64,000 bases of DNA from Ciborinia camelliae (lineage: Eukaryota; Ascomycota; Leotiomycetes; Helotiales; Sclerotiniaceae): assembly GCA_025890175.1 (NCBI GenBank), contig JANPYM010000001.1, positions 523,187 to 587,186 on the forward strand. The letters run 5' to 3'. Below the pieces are notes generated by a model that saw nothing but the letters and a program-made list of their open reading frames with translations, was not told where the DNA came from and did not search any database. Every line of letters starts with the position of its first letter. Positions within the stretch are counted from its first letter, which is position 1. The position numbers were made by a program, and so were the translations under genes. This document shows positions 36,910 through 51,887 of this stretch, piece by piece.

Positions 36910-37360
36910 ACGAATTATGTTAAGCGATATCGGCGATGATGAGATAAATTACTTGCTGCCTAGGTAGTTATGCACTTGTATCATGCTTTTTTTTGTTTCA
37001 CTTTTTTCCTCTTGTCTGCTCATTTTCCTCTTCTGCCTACCTACCCATACATATGTCGGACTGGGTAAACGGGACTGGGAAATGGTGGGCACTCGGGCAA
37101 AAAAGTATTTTTGATTTAATCATGCCGGTCTAATCTATGATTACCGGGTACTATGTAAGTGGAGCGTCCACACTGATGGGAAAAATCGAGGACTTGGAAC
37201 TCGCACATATCAAATGATGGTTTTTGATGCAGATAGATATTGTTAATAATAAACTTTTGTACAACTAGGTATTCATACATTGATGAAACCACCCATCCCT
37301 TCATTCATCCGTTCTTTCATTCACTCAAACTTTCTTGATATGGTTGTTTGCTCCTTTACC

Positions 37361-37384
37361 CAAATTCAAATTCAAATTCAAATT
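37361..37384. repeat. CAAATT hexanucleotide repeat
   Basis: Four exact tandem copies of CAAATT in intergenic DNA. Confidence 0.9.
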
Positions 37385-37877
37385 CGCGGCGCACCATGTA
37401 TATATTATTCATATATATTATTCATACCTAGATATGCAAACGTACCTACCTACATAGAAGTACTCCCTCCCGGTGAGCTAGTTACTTTTTGGGTAGTCCC
37501 TCTGCAATGAATGTTAAAACTTAAACGACAAGGTGAGGTGAGGTGAGCCCCTGGTAGTAATTAGTAAGTTGGGATAATACTACATTGCGATGCTTAATTG
37601 GGTATAGTAAGTAATATGAATAGAATCCCAGCCAGGTGAGTGAGCTTTCTTATCTATGCTCCTTGGTTCGTATCATATCAATGTTACTTACTACTACCTA
37701 GTAGGTAAAGATAAGAGTAAGGTACGGTGAGGTAAGGTGAGGAAATCGTAGATTACTAGTATCAAGGTATCTAGCCTTCTTCATTCAAGTTTCAACTGAT
37801 TGACTACTTACTCTATCTAGGTCTGCGGTGTTTGTTATATGAGACGTATATACAGGATATCAAAATACTTGAGGAGG

Positions 37878-37912
37878 GTTCAGTTCAGTTCAGTTCAGTT
37901 TAGTTTAGTTCA
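37878..37912. repeat. Pentanucleotide array, GTTCA and GTTTA blocks
   Basis: Seven 5-bp units in order: four GTTCA, two GTTTA, one GTTCA. The block order parallels that of the 8-bp array at 34015. Confidence 0.9.
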
Positions 37913-38523
37913 AGATTCGATGTGGTATCGAGAACAATGATATCCCGAATCTCATATGTACCCCGTACATAATGACCTGCATGTATAAGGCCAAAAAGTT
38001 TAAGGACTTGCAGGCTATTATATAATTGAATTCCTAATATAATCAACTTCTTTGCCTGCCTCACTCCCATACATGGATGGATACTGTAGGTATGTAGGTG
38101 TGTATGTATGTATGTATGGCACAACCATTTTCCACTCATTTCCATTCCATCCACCCATTTATTCCGAATCCCAAGCCATACATCCCCAACCATCTACTCC
38201 ATTAATAATTACCCCCCCCTAACCTATCCTATCCAAATTCCACAATCTTATCATAGAGTGGTTTGCTTACTTTCCTTTCAATTACTCGAGCGATGTTTGA
38301 TATCGATATCAAGATCGAAATCCCTTGCTCACTATACATTCACATGGAAGAAGAAAGGAGAGCCAAAGCCCCCCGATCCATTCTCCATGTGCCCAGCAAA
38401 CCAGCCACCACAATATAAAACATTTCAGACAAGAACAAGAACGCCAACAATGCTAATCCCATGGTATCCCCAAATCATCCCATCATATAACATACCATGC
38501 CATAACATACCATCCGAAAAAAT

Positions 38524-41500
38524 TCATGAACGTTCCTGGATAGGCGTTTTAGCTAATCGACCACCAGCACTAACACGTTTTTGCAATCTCGCCTCTCGCT
38601 CCTTGAGCTTTTCTTGCGGGGTCATTGTGGTTGGTAAAACCCCCAAGGTATCGCTAGTGCTTCCACCACGCTGCGTCTTTTGTTCGATATACAGCGTTGC
38701 GCTTCGACTCAAAGGGAATGCGGGTAACGCGGTCGGGATCTCAGCCCCATTTTGTACGAGCATTTCCGCGATGGGGAATGGTACAATCTTTGCGGGCGGC
38801 TCAACTCTGGTGGGCGATGTAACCTGTGCTGGAGATGCCGGATCAGCAGCAGCGAGAGCCAAAAATACTGAATGGGTGCCGCGAGACTTGTCCGTCACGT
38901 TAGGGTTTGCCTTGAGCGCCAAAGCATAGATCACTTGCTGGACATCGTTCTTCTTGACTGCTGCAAGGAGCGTTTCGTCCGCCGTTGCATAGCGTGAGAG
39001 GGTGGATGAGATAGGTTCCACGAAGGCTCGGTCAACATATTTAGCGGTGATAAACTTTAACCTCTGCTCCCGCGTAGCTTGTGGCGTAGGTTTTGTAGCC
39101 AGGTCGAGTTTAGTCTCCCAGATCATGTTGGACACACGATTTCCAACCAACAAAAGTAGCTCGACGATATCTGTGGTGAAAGAATTGATATCTAGAGTTA
39201 AGGAGCGCACTTTGCTGATATGTGTCCCAAGTGAACGATGAATGCCACTACATTCGATACAAAGTATGATGGCTAGATTGATCGATACCCACTCTGTTTT
39301 AATTCCAGACCCACAATCTGCACACCAGCAGTTTCCTTGGTCCGTTTCCCGTAAGAGCTGGAGTAGTTTGTCTGGACTTTCATCAAAGCTACTACTATTT
39401 GAACGGCCATACGCAGGTCTGGCACCAACAGTCGTTCTTCTGAATACATTGTTCGCGTTCGGAGTATTATTATGGTTAGATGAATGCCCATGGCTCATCG
39501 AAGAACTCTTTCCTGTCAATATTGACCCAATGTCTCTTCTGATCGAATGAGGCTCGGGTTGTGGTGCTAGAGCAGGATAGTCCTTCATGCCCCTACCCTC
39601 AACTGCACTTTGAAGTGCATTGTTGATAGCGGAAATCCAATTTTTCATGTCGTCTTCCGAGGTTGCTTGATATACTCTCTTATACTGAGGTGTAATAACC
39701 TCAAAACAGAAACGACGCTCGGCATCGCGAGCCTCACGAACAGACGCCATACGTAGATCTATGGGTTCCATATGTGGGTCTAGACGCTGTTTCCAATTAC
39801 TATACTCAGAGAGTTTACCAGCGTCAAGTACGATCCAAAATCTAATCAAATTAGTTGTGTTCGGTTGGTTTTAAAGTGTCCGACTTACTTATGCCAAGCT
39901 TGCTTGTTCAAACCCCTTGGATCAACATGGCTTCCAGGTCTACTTAAAGCCCAGAGAAGACCCTCCTTACGTTGCGTGCCCAACTTCTCACTTGCCGTGA
40001 TTTGGCTGTGGTCTTTTTCTTCAAGATCACGAATGCCACGAAACCGAAGATTCGTGCCGGGGCTTCCGACTTGTCCTCCAGCCACAGACGAGAGGCTTCC
40101 AGGAGACCTGGAGAACTCGGTCATGCCTCCATTATTAACTGTAGCTGTCGTACTATTTGTTGGTATTGGTCTCAGTTGATGCCCTGTGCTATCTGACCTG
40201 TTCAGCTCAGAATCAGAAGTATATGCACCATTGCCCGAGCTTGAAGTTCCAGGTACGGCTGTTTCAAGCGGGACCGCCGGGACTGTCTCCGGTTCCACGT
40301 ATGTAACAGTACTTTTTTCGAGATTACGTCGCTTTTCCTCGCGTTCAGTCCTCTGGTACTGAAATTCTTTATCCGCATCCTGCACTTCTGCGCTCAATGC
40401 TTCCAACTGCGGCAACATTTGTTCCACTTTCTTTGCCGCCGCTAGATAGCTCCTTGTCTGAGCATCTGCATACTTGGTCAGATGTGACAAGACCTCTTGT
40501 TCTTTTCGTCCTCCGTGGAGATCCTGCATAAACGAAGAATAATCGAATCGCTTGAGTTCAAAATTTCGGCGTTTCGTTTGATACTTAGTATCGCTTTCAA
40601 CCCGCTTTTTCTGCTTTAGTGAGTCTTGACGTTGTCCCAAATATCTCGATACATATGCATAATAATCTTTACTCTCTTCCTCAAAGTCTCGTTTCTTCGA
40701 TTCAGCTTGCTTAATATCGAGAGTGTATAGTTTTGTAAGTGGCTCTATAATGACTTTCTCCAGATTGAGAGCATTCTGTTTCTCATACTGCAGGATCTCC
40801 CGCGCAATTTTATCGAAATAATGGTCCAAAGCGGGCTGAACAGCATTCGCATTTGAATTGGAGGCTTCTCGAAGCGCTTCCATAAAGCCACCAATAGCAT
40901 CGTTGCATTGCATCTGGGCGATCTGCGCTGCCTCGGCCTTTCTGAGAACCTTCTTCATGCGTGTGCGCATATTTCCAGTTTTTTGTTCCAAAGCTTTCAT
41001 AGTAGCTCTGAATAAGGGCCCGTCTTCTGTGGCACCACTCATATCCTCGCCCGGGCGTTGACAAGACACATCAACTTTCGGTATATCTGCCGTTTGGCTT
41101 TGAGGGACGATCAGATCTATGTTAAGGGGATTTGGCGATGGTGGTGCATCTTCGTAAAATAGCTCTTGCCCGCTCATGCGGGAATCTAGGGACTGAGAAG
41201 AGGGCAGTCGCAATTTAGGAGGAGGGACGAGATGAAAAGGTGGAGAGGGCGAGCTCGGCATACTTAACGGTTGTAAATCTATGTCTTTGTTAGCAGGGGG
41301 CAGAAAGATACCTAGTGATTGGTGCCTTACTTGAAACCCAGAATGAGAAGCTAGCAAGAGTATTTAATCGATGCGCTCGCTGATCATATTCGAGAAACTA
41401 GAGGCTGTCAGAATAAGTAACGCATGAGATTGAGTCCAACATACACTGCAATTATTTCTCCAACCACCCCCGCGATCCTCTGTTGGCTTCGGAGGTCTCC

Positions 41501-42161
41501 ATTTCCAGGACCATTCGAATGATACCGACTGACTGCCTCCAGTAGAATAATCCCCAACTAACTGTACATTGGCATTCTTGTGTAAATTTGGGTCGGCATG
41601 AAATTCTCGAGTCACTAGATTCTCTACCTCTCGCGCTGTTGAAGCTGATACATATGTAAGGCCATTAATAACGGAATCCATCATGCCAACCACATCTTTT
41701 GCGCCATTCGTCGCAGGCAGAAATCCCTGCGATTGTCGTATAATAAATGTAAAGTTAAATGTGAGTTCTTCGTCGTTATTGATCTTGATAAGGAAATTCG
41801 GAGCGGCACCAGGAAGTGTATCAGGGTCCTGCAGGTTTCTGATCAGCATTGTTCGTAGGACATATGCAATGTATATGTAGGCATGATCATTACCTGAACA
41901 TATTCCACCACAGAACTGTCTCCAAGGTCGCGAATCGCAGAGACTCTCGTTGCTGGAAAGCCATTTGGAACAATGTTTAAGAGGATTTTCCTCCGCTGAT
42001 TTGTGATCGACAAGGACGATATAGTTACTACCAGCATATCATAATTAGCCACCCTCCTCTGTTCTCACCCCTGGTGAGTATCAATGGAAGGACTAACAGC
42101 GAGTTTGATCCCTCAAGTATAACGGCGCACCATCATCTGGTCTACTGCTAACATTACCCAT
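38524..42161 (-). CDS. BAR-PH-ArfGAP protein (ACAP/ASAP-like Arf GTPase activator)
   Basis: Arf GTPase-activating protein for vesicle traffic and membrane remodelling. Six exons: 42161-42098, 42027-41894, 41828-41445, 41397-41331, 41278-39889, 39841-38524; 1118 residues, phases consistent. Residues 1 to about 220, starting MGNVSSRPDDGAPLYLRDQ, form a conserved fungal N-terminal region. A BAR-type helical domain follows (about 290-520, with KALEQKTGNMRTRMKKVLRK and YLGQRQDSLKQKKRVES). The PH domain spans about 650-770 and is split by the last intron, whose joint gives KQAWHKFWIVLDAGKLSEY. The ArfGAP zinc finger (about 855-975) has NCWCADCGSGIKTEWVSINL, then LCIECSGIHRSLG with the arginine finger. 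An ankyrin-like segment lies near the C-terminus. It is divergent from the thioesterase-like gene 1.6 kb away. Confidence 0.94.
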
Positions 42162-43764
42162 TTTCCTTTCCTCTTCTGTATGTTCCTCCCTCTCAGGGTT
42201 TACCCCACTAAAGTTATCGAGTTGGAAGTTGTTGCAAGTGTTGCTGTGGCCCTTGCTCTGACAATATTGTCGAAGGCTGTAAAGAAGATAATGTTTTTGG
42301 CATCTAATCTGTATATCTGTAATTATAAACAAATGTTGCAAAGGAAGTTTTCGGGTGTGTGGAGAAGAGAGTTATTAATCGGGATATAAAGTTGATGTTG
42401 ATATGGTACCGCACGCTCTAGGAGGTATAATAAGAGTACTGGTACTGAGTAAGGTTCTCGCTAGGCTCGATGGTGATTGTTTGGGTCTAGTTTCAACAAT
42501 CGTTTCACTAGAGGCTACCGGCAAGTCCTGACTTGTGGATTGTTAGATGGTTAGATTAATGAATTGTTGGAGCAGCTGTGTAAAAATTAGATACTCTGTT
42601 ATAACACAACCTGCGAGGCTGACCAGAAGGATTTCTTAGTACCGAGTAGACGAGTGAATGAGTAGGTACCTTATGGTAGTATGCAGTGAGAAGATGAGTG
42701 AGTGAGATGAAGCTCTTAAGCACTCTTGGAAAGCAAGGAAGGATACCTACCTAATACCGACCTACCTATAGCTATGGGTATGATAAGAAATTTATATTAT
42801 ATGTGAATCGTGATACAATCGAATCCCGTGCCCTTTTTTTTCATTTCTACTCCCTCGTGAGTTACTTGTCGTACTTACTCGTCACCACAAACCTGGCCGT
42901 ATTTTCTTATCTCTGGGATACCATTATTCACAGCCTCCTAATGTTTACCCACGCCGCCAGCTTAAGTGCTGACATGCAGGGCTGTCACGTATTTTAAAGT
43001 ATGATTGTGGGGGAACAAGACACAATCTAACTTGGCATCAATGGGGCTCACGTTCACGCTCACGGGTGCTGGCCTTCGGTAATGAAAGTAGTCAGGGGGA
43101 TCTCTCATAAGGCCGGTTTGAGAGTCACGATTATTTGGTGTACATATGTATGGAACATGTTCCAGTTCTAGTCCTAGTTCCAGTCCTAGTCCTAGGTAGG
43201 TAGTTCCAGTCCTAGTCCCAGTCCCAGTCCCAGTCCCAAGGTTTGATACGATATTCGCGAACATTATGCATGGGCTTCACATCTCTCGGACTAGCCTAGG
43301 TAATATAAGACAAGACCAAAAGACTTTGAAGATTCGTCTTTTAAGAGCCAAAATACTACCTACTCGAGGCGAGAAAGAAAAGAAGATGGATTCGAAGCAA
43401 ATACCAGTCATTACATTTGATTACTTTATACACAAATGCCCACATACGAGGTTTTGCTGCGGCTACTCAAAGAGGTAATGAAATAATAAATTCCCCGGAG
43501 GTACGAGCTTATCACCCTTTTAATCGATAAACGATTCCCAAGCACATCAGCCTCGGTACATTTCATGTATGACCACGGGCTCTGGCTTCCAATATCTAAG
43601 ACATCAACCTTCAACACCTTCTTCCAAGAACTTCCCCAGATTTCAAACATTTATATTTAGAATTAGATCCCAAAAATTCGCGTATTGTTTCGGACCTACT
43701 CTAATAATTTATATATCATTCTACACTTTATATTCTGTCTCACCTTGAGGATTGAATATATGAG
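42162..43764. other. Head-to-head intergenic region, ArfGAP and thioesterase-like genes
   Basis: 1.6 kb with both promoters. It contains an ACCTACCTA cluster near 42750 and a tandem CCAGTC/CTAGTC run at 43160-43239. No gene is convincing; the minus-strand frame over the repeat is only its translation. Confidence 0.55.
43160..43239. repeat. Degenerate 6-bp tandem repeat (CCAGTC / CTAGTC / CAGTTC)
   Basis: About 80 bases of imperfect 6-bp units, interrupted in the middle by CCTAGGTAGGTAG. Low-complexity intergenic DNA. Confidence 0.8.
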
Positions 43765-45250
43765 ATGGCGACCCCTCCTTCATCAAACACTGACATCAAC
43801 TTTGCCGACGCTACTAAAGTTGAACGATTGACATCGCATACATACTCTGCAAACTTCCCAGATGTAAGGATTTATAAATATGTAGTTGTTAATGACTCCA
43901 TTTGATGATTCTGATGCATCTCAATTGCATGTACAACAACTATGATTGGAATAATGCCACCTCCAACCTATATATCCCGCATTTTTAAAGTAATAATACT
44001 AACATTTCACACAGGACTGGTGTATTGGATCAGGTAGATAAGCATCTTGCCCACAACCATCTATGCATTATCTAATAAGAACATCCAGTTCCACATGGAG
44101 GCTTCATAACAGGCGTCTTCCTCCGAGTCTCCACCCTTCATTTCCATAGCACTCTCTTGGCCCAAAATCAGCCAAATCCTATAACTCTCCACCTCGAGTT
44201 CTTGCGGCGAACTCAAACCGGCCCGGCTATCTTCACGGGTAAGCGTGTCCCGTGACTCCTATCAGTCGTCATCAATATATGATGATTGTCTCTATTTATA
44301 TTATAAGCTGGCTTCTGCATACTAAGTTTCCTTTCTAGTCCAAGATACCAAACTCGGGCGGCAAACCTCTGTCATCCATATAACCTTGACTCAGGGCACT
44401 CGCGTTGAAGTAGTCGGGTATATCACTCACTCCAATACTACCACGGAAACGGGCGTTTCCTCACCTCACACTCATGTGCTTCATCCTGCGCCCCTTCCCG
44501 TGTCTATTCCCCGTGAGGCACCCGATTGTTCATGTTACACATCCTGTTCTTATTCATACCAGATTTTTCACCTTAGACTCCCCATATCAGCTCATATTTC
44601 CCCTTCCCCTCCCCCTTTTCCCCAAGCCCCTTTCACAATCAACACCCACTAATCCCTTGCAATTCTAGTCCTAACGGTCAATACCGACCCCAACTACCAC
44701 CTGCAAAACATGCCCTTCCCGAACTTCCGCAAAGCCTCTGTAAAAGGCCAGATATTCCACCCCAAAACTCAACCTTCCCCCACAATCTCCGATGAATGGA
44801 TACGACTTTCTACTGGCGAATTCGTAAGCATCATAGCTTCTCTCACATCATGCTCCCCAGTTACTAATATCTTTCTCTCCTCGCCAGTGGACCGACGCCA
44901 GCCTCGGCTACGCCTGCGACATGTTTTCCATGCCCTCCGACTTCCTCTCCGCATCCACCTCCACCCCCACCAAATCTACAGGAAAAACCTCCATCCCCGG
45001 CGCAAAATATTGGTTCCCCACGCTCCTCCTCAGCATCGATTTTAAGAAATCTCTCCCGCCCCAAGGCGTGGAATGGCTATTCATCCGGGTGGAACGAAAA
45101 CAGATCAAGAACGGACGCATGGATGTTGAATTGACGGTTTGGGACGAGGGGGGGGAATTGGTGGCTATTAGTAATCATGTTGCGTTAGTTGTGGGGACCG
45201 AGAGGAACACGTCAGTCAGGAGCTCGATGAAAGGCTGGCCTAAACTATGA
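43765..45250 (+). CDS. Double-hotdog acyl-CoA thioesterase-like protein
   Basis: Thioesterase-like superfamily protein with two hotdog halves, related to TesB-type acyl-CoA thioesterases; the substrate is unknown. Six exons: 43765-43863, 44015-44033, 44089-44238, 44339-44512, 44669-44823, 44888-45250; 319 residues. The second exon is only 19 nt. After splicing the first hotdog reads WCIGSVPHGGFITGVFLR, then LHLEFLRRTQTGPAIF and KLGRQTSVIHITLTQ. The second half has GYACDMFSMPSDF, WFPTLLLSIDFKKSLP and GELVAISNHVALVV, the usual final strand. The 156-nt fourth intron is less certain than the others: I used donor GTGAGG at 44513 because it keeps the phase. No signal peptide; a peroxisomal targeting end is not evident (last residues WPKL). 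Confidence 0.85.
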
Positions 45251-45801
45251 GGGACTGGGACTTTTGAGACAAGAGATAGATTGAGAGTGTAGATATATGT
45301 ATATCGCATACGGAGCCATGAACCTAGACTTAGGAGGTAGGAATAGTGCATCACTTGTTGAAACCATGTCAGGCAATTGAGATCGCATAAAAAGGGTATG
45401 TAGGTATATTCTCAAAATTACACTCAGCCCTGCTCGCTATGTCTATCCATGCTTAAATATGACTAAAGCACATAGTAAACCTTTGAGGTCAGAAAATAAC
45501 CAAAGCAAAACCTAAAAAATCCGAGACCAGCCATGTGATTGATTACCTTCCCCAACCGCTAAACTGACTTATTAAGTATAAATTTGACCCACCACAATTC
45601 GCTTTGGCCACCAGAGTTTCATGCCCGATTCCTCCAAATGGCCATTGCAGCCTTTGGTAGGTCATGCATATACGGTTTGTGGGTCTCGCCGCATACTAAT
45701 AATGTGTTTGCGCCTGACTAGATGTGCGTAAAAGTCGATTGGGGACGTGTTTGAGGGGATGATGGGTAGACTGAGATATGGCAATTATAACCACAGCCCT
45801 T
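45251..45801. other. Short tail-to-tail intergenic gap
   Basis: About 550 bases between the converging thioesterase-like and eIF3j genes. Nothing beyond 3' flank is seen. Confidence 0.65.
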
Positions 45802-46837
45802 TCACATAAAATCATCACTGCAATCAGTCAGTAATTGCCGTATGGGGAGAGAGGCAATATAAACTTACTCTCCAAAATCATCGTCGTAGGTTTGGGTATC
45901 GGGATTGCTTGTCATGTTTCTGCTCGTATTCAGGGTAGTCTTAGTTTTTTGTGCTTTGGACTTCTTTCCTCCCTTCTCGGCCGCCTTCTCCTCCTTCATT
46001 TTCTCGTTACTCAAAGCCGTGAGTGTACTGGCAATCTTCTTGATTTGATCACTTGGAAGATCTTTGGAGATCTGTTTGGTGAATTCTTGCAAGAAAATGA
46101 TATATTGTGCTTTCTTAACGTTGCTGGCAATGAGAGGGACGAGGGTTTCGCGGAGCTTCTCAAACTGGGGCTTTGTTCTCGGATCAAAAAGTGGGAGGGT
46201 TGTCAAATCAATGGTGGCTGCAGGGTTCTTTTCATCGATTTGCACTGCATTTGCAGCACTCGTAGTCTTGCGGGAGTTGATACCAATACTGCCGAAAAGG
46301 TCCTCCGCGTGCTTCAAGTCAGATTCTTGTTCAGTTCGTCGAAGGCGTTCTCTCCTTGTAGCCTCATCTTCTTCGCTCTCATCGCTACCTTCTGCGAGTT
46401 GGCGTGCTCTCTCGGCTTGCTTCTCGGCGACACGTTGGGCTTTCGACTTCTTGTTTGCAGCAGCCAATGCATCGGCCTTAGCTTTTCGCTCTGCTTCAAC
46501 CTTCGCCTTCTCGCGTTCAACTTCAGAGTCCTCAGCGGCACTCCAGGAATCTAAGACTTCATCATCATCCTCTTCGTCGTCAAACTTTCTTCGGTTCGAA
46601 CTGGCATTCTGTGCGGGCGTTGGATCGGATGATTCCTCGGAGGAAGATTCTTCATCTGCTCGGTAGAGTAGCGGTCAGTCCATTTATTTCTCTGCATGTG
46701 CAAGGCGGTAAATCTTCCAACCAGGCCGTTTGAATGGCCGTCACTTGATATTGATAAGATATTCCGTGAGACAACACTTTCAGACCACATCCAACAAAAA
46801 AATTAATATTCTGCCACTTACCCCACTTGTCAGGCAT
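45802..46837 (-). CDS. HCR1: Translation initiation factor eIF3 subunit J (HCR1)
   Basis: eIF3j binds the 40S subunit and helps eIF3 loading, mRNA recruitment and ribosome recycling. Three exons: 46837-46822, 46655-45869, 45817-45802, encoding 272 residues. Both end exons are 16 nt. The first gives MPDKW and the joint continues DEESSSEESSDPTP. The last joint converts the false end DDDFGE into the conserved eIF3j tail DDDFGDDDFM. The middle contains an acidic region with VLDSWS, a long charged helix (KAKADALAAANKKSKAQRVA) and the conserved core with SIGINSRKTTSAANAV and DLTTLPLFDPRTKPQFEKLR. The 166-nt first intron is long for this window. Upstream neighbour on the same strand is enolase's 3' end. 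Confidence 0.94.
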
Positions 46838-47396
46838 TTTCAAGACCAAATGCTCGGTGGATGGTCCCTTTTTATTGATTTTGTATTGTTTGTTTGAAGT
46901 ATTGAGTCTGGTGCCTCGATAATTTTAAGGGTATGGTTTCTCACTATGTGTCTTCGGTGTTGAAAAGAATATCTTTTAAAAAGAGGATTGTTGAAAGTTT
47001 GTCTACGGGTACCTAAGCACCTGTAGGTTTGCGCCCGCACTTAACAGGGAAGTACCCACTTAGAATATTGATGCCCAGGTGGTGAGACCGATCGGAAGCG
47101 GGCCTTGCCTAGGTTATTACCTACAATGTTTTGGATTGTTGCCTAACACAATACTAAGAACTTGTACGGAAGATTTCTTTATATTTATAAAAACAATAAC
47201 TTTGATTTACAAGGTAAGAACACAGTTACAACCACATTCAAATTAGAACACGCAAGCAAGTACTTTCATCAAATTATTCTTCATTTTGTGATATCATTCG
47301 TTCATCATTAGCCTCAGACTATGGCATCGCTCATCTCGCATAACACTGTTACCTAGGTACCTAGGTTAACTTTTGTCGAAGTATCTTAAAAATTGT
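46838..47396. other. eIF3j promoter side and enolase 3' flank
   Basis: About 560 bases. A 16-bp perfect palindrome ACCTAGGTACCTAGGT lies at 47351-47366, only 30 bases beyond the enolase stop codon, thus probably in the enolase 3' untranslated region. Confidence 0.6.
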
Positions 47397-50555
<3,159 letters not shown>

Positions 50556-51887
50556 ATGGCTAGCAACGATGAAGAGCGCGCACATGCGTTGTCAACATTT
50601 AAAGAAAAGCTATTGGAGTCGAGAGAATGGGAGGCAAAGCTCAAGGCTCTGCGGTTAGAAATCAAGGGATTACAGAAGGACTTCGACCATACTGAGGATA
50701 ATATCAAAGCTCTACAAAGTGTTGGGCAAATCATCGGCGAGGTTTTGAAACAACTTGATGATGAAAGATGTGAGTAGCCCATCATGAATCTTGATCCAAA
50801 ATTACTGATATCAGTATCCTAGTTATCGTCAAAGCATCATCCGGACCCAGATATGTTGTCGGCTGTAGGTCGAAAGTCGACAAGGTGAAGTTGAAGCAAG
50901 GAACCCGTGTAGCACTCGATATGACAACTCTCACAATCATGCGCATGTTACCTCGAGAAGTCGATCCACTTGTCTATAATATGTCTTTGGAAGATCCAGG
51001 ACAAGTGAGCTTTGGTGGAATTGGTGGTTTAAATGAACAAATTAGAGAATTACGAGAGGTTATCGAACTGCCACTTAAGAATCCAGAATTGTTCTTGCGA
51101 GTTGGTATCAAGCCTCCAAAGGGTGTTTTGTTATATGGACCTCCAGGAACCGGGAAGACTCTGTTAGCAAGAGCTGTTGCTAGCAGTCTGGAGACGAACT
51201 TTTTGAAGGGTATGAGATTCTTCTACATCTTATTTTCACAGTTATACTAATATGCTACAGTTGTTTCATCTGCTATCGTCGATAAGTACATTGGAGAATC
51301 TGCGCGTCTGATCAGAGAGATGTTTGGGTATGCCAAGGAACATGAGCCATGTATTATCTTCATGGACGAAATCGATGCCATCGGTGGACGAAGATTTTCG
51401 GAGGGAACTTCCGCAGATCGTGAAATTCAGAGAACCTTGATGGAATTATTAAATCAACTCGACGGTTTCGATTATTTGGGAAAGACGAAGATTATCATGG
51501 CTACGAACCGTCCAGATACTCTTGATCCTGCGCTTCTCAGAGCTGGACGTCTCGACAGAAAGATCGAGATTCCCTTGCCAAATGAGGTCGGACGATTGGA
51601 AATCATGAAGATCCACGCTTCTGGTGTTGTCATTGATGGCGAGGTTGATTTCGAGAGTGTGGTAAAGATGAGTGATGGCTTGAACGGTGCTGATTTACGA
51701 AATGTCGTCACAGAAGCGTATGTATCCCCTTAGCACATTACACAATAGCTTTGCTAACTATTCTAGTGGTTTATTTGCTATCAAGGATTATAGAGATGCT
51801 GTTAACCAGGACGATTTCAATAAAGCAGTTCGCAAGGTGGCAGAGTCAAAGAAATTGGAGGGCAAGCTGGAATACCAAAAACTATGA
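50556..51887 (+). CDS. RPT4: 26S proteasome regulatory ATPase RPT4 (subunit 10B)
   Basis: AAA+ ATPase of the 19S base ring that unfolds substrates for the proteasome. Four exons: 50556-50769, 50823-51209, 51261-51717, 51767-51887; 392 residues, usual length. The N-terminal 70 residues form a coiled coil. The OB segment includes [15 protein letters not shown] across the first joint. Walker A is GPPGTGKT and Walker [15 protein letters not shown]; the pore loop follows the second joint ([18 protein letters not shown]). The second-region-of-homology arginines are in [20 protein letters not shown]. The C-terminus LEYQKL lacks the HbYX motif, as in other Rpt4 proteins, which separates it from Rpt2, Rpt3 and Rpt5. 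Confidence 0.97.

Larger units (their letters stand above)
36910..38523. other. Intergenic, tail to tail, 1.6 kb
   Basis: No gene seen between the converging kinase and ArfGAP genes. Contains simple repeats (CAAATT units at 37361-37384, GTTCA-type units at 37878-37912, a GTAT-rich run near 38095-38116) and scattered ACCTACCT motifs. Confidence 0.6.

Noticed and set aside
38108..38929. 273-codon plus-strand frame overlapping the ArfGAP 3' end
   Set aside because: Half is low-complexity intergenic translation and half is antisense to ankyrin-like coding sequence.
45835..46666. Two long plus-strand frames (239 and 200 codons) opposite eIF3j
   Set aside because: Serine- and leucine-rich shadows of the lysine/glutamate-rich eIF3j frame; eIF3j matches its family end to end.
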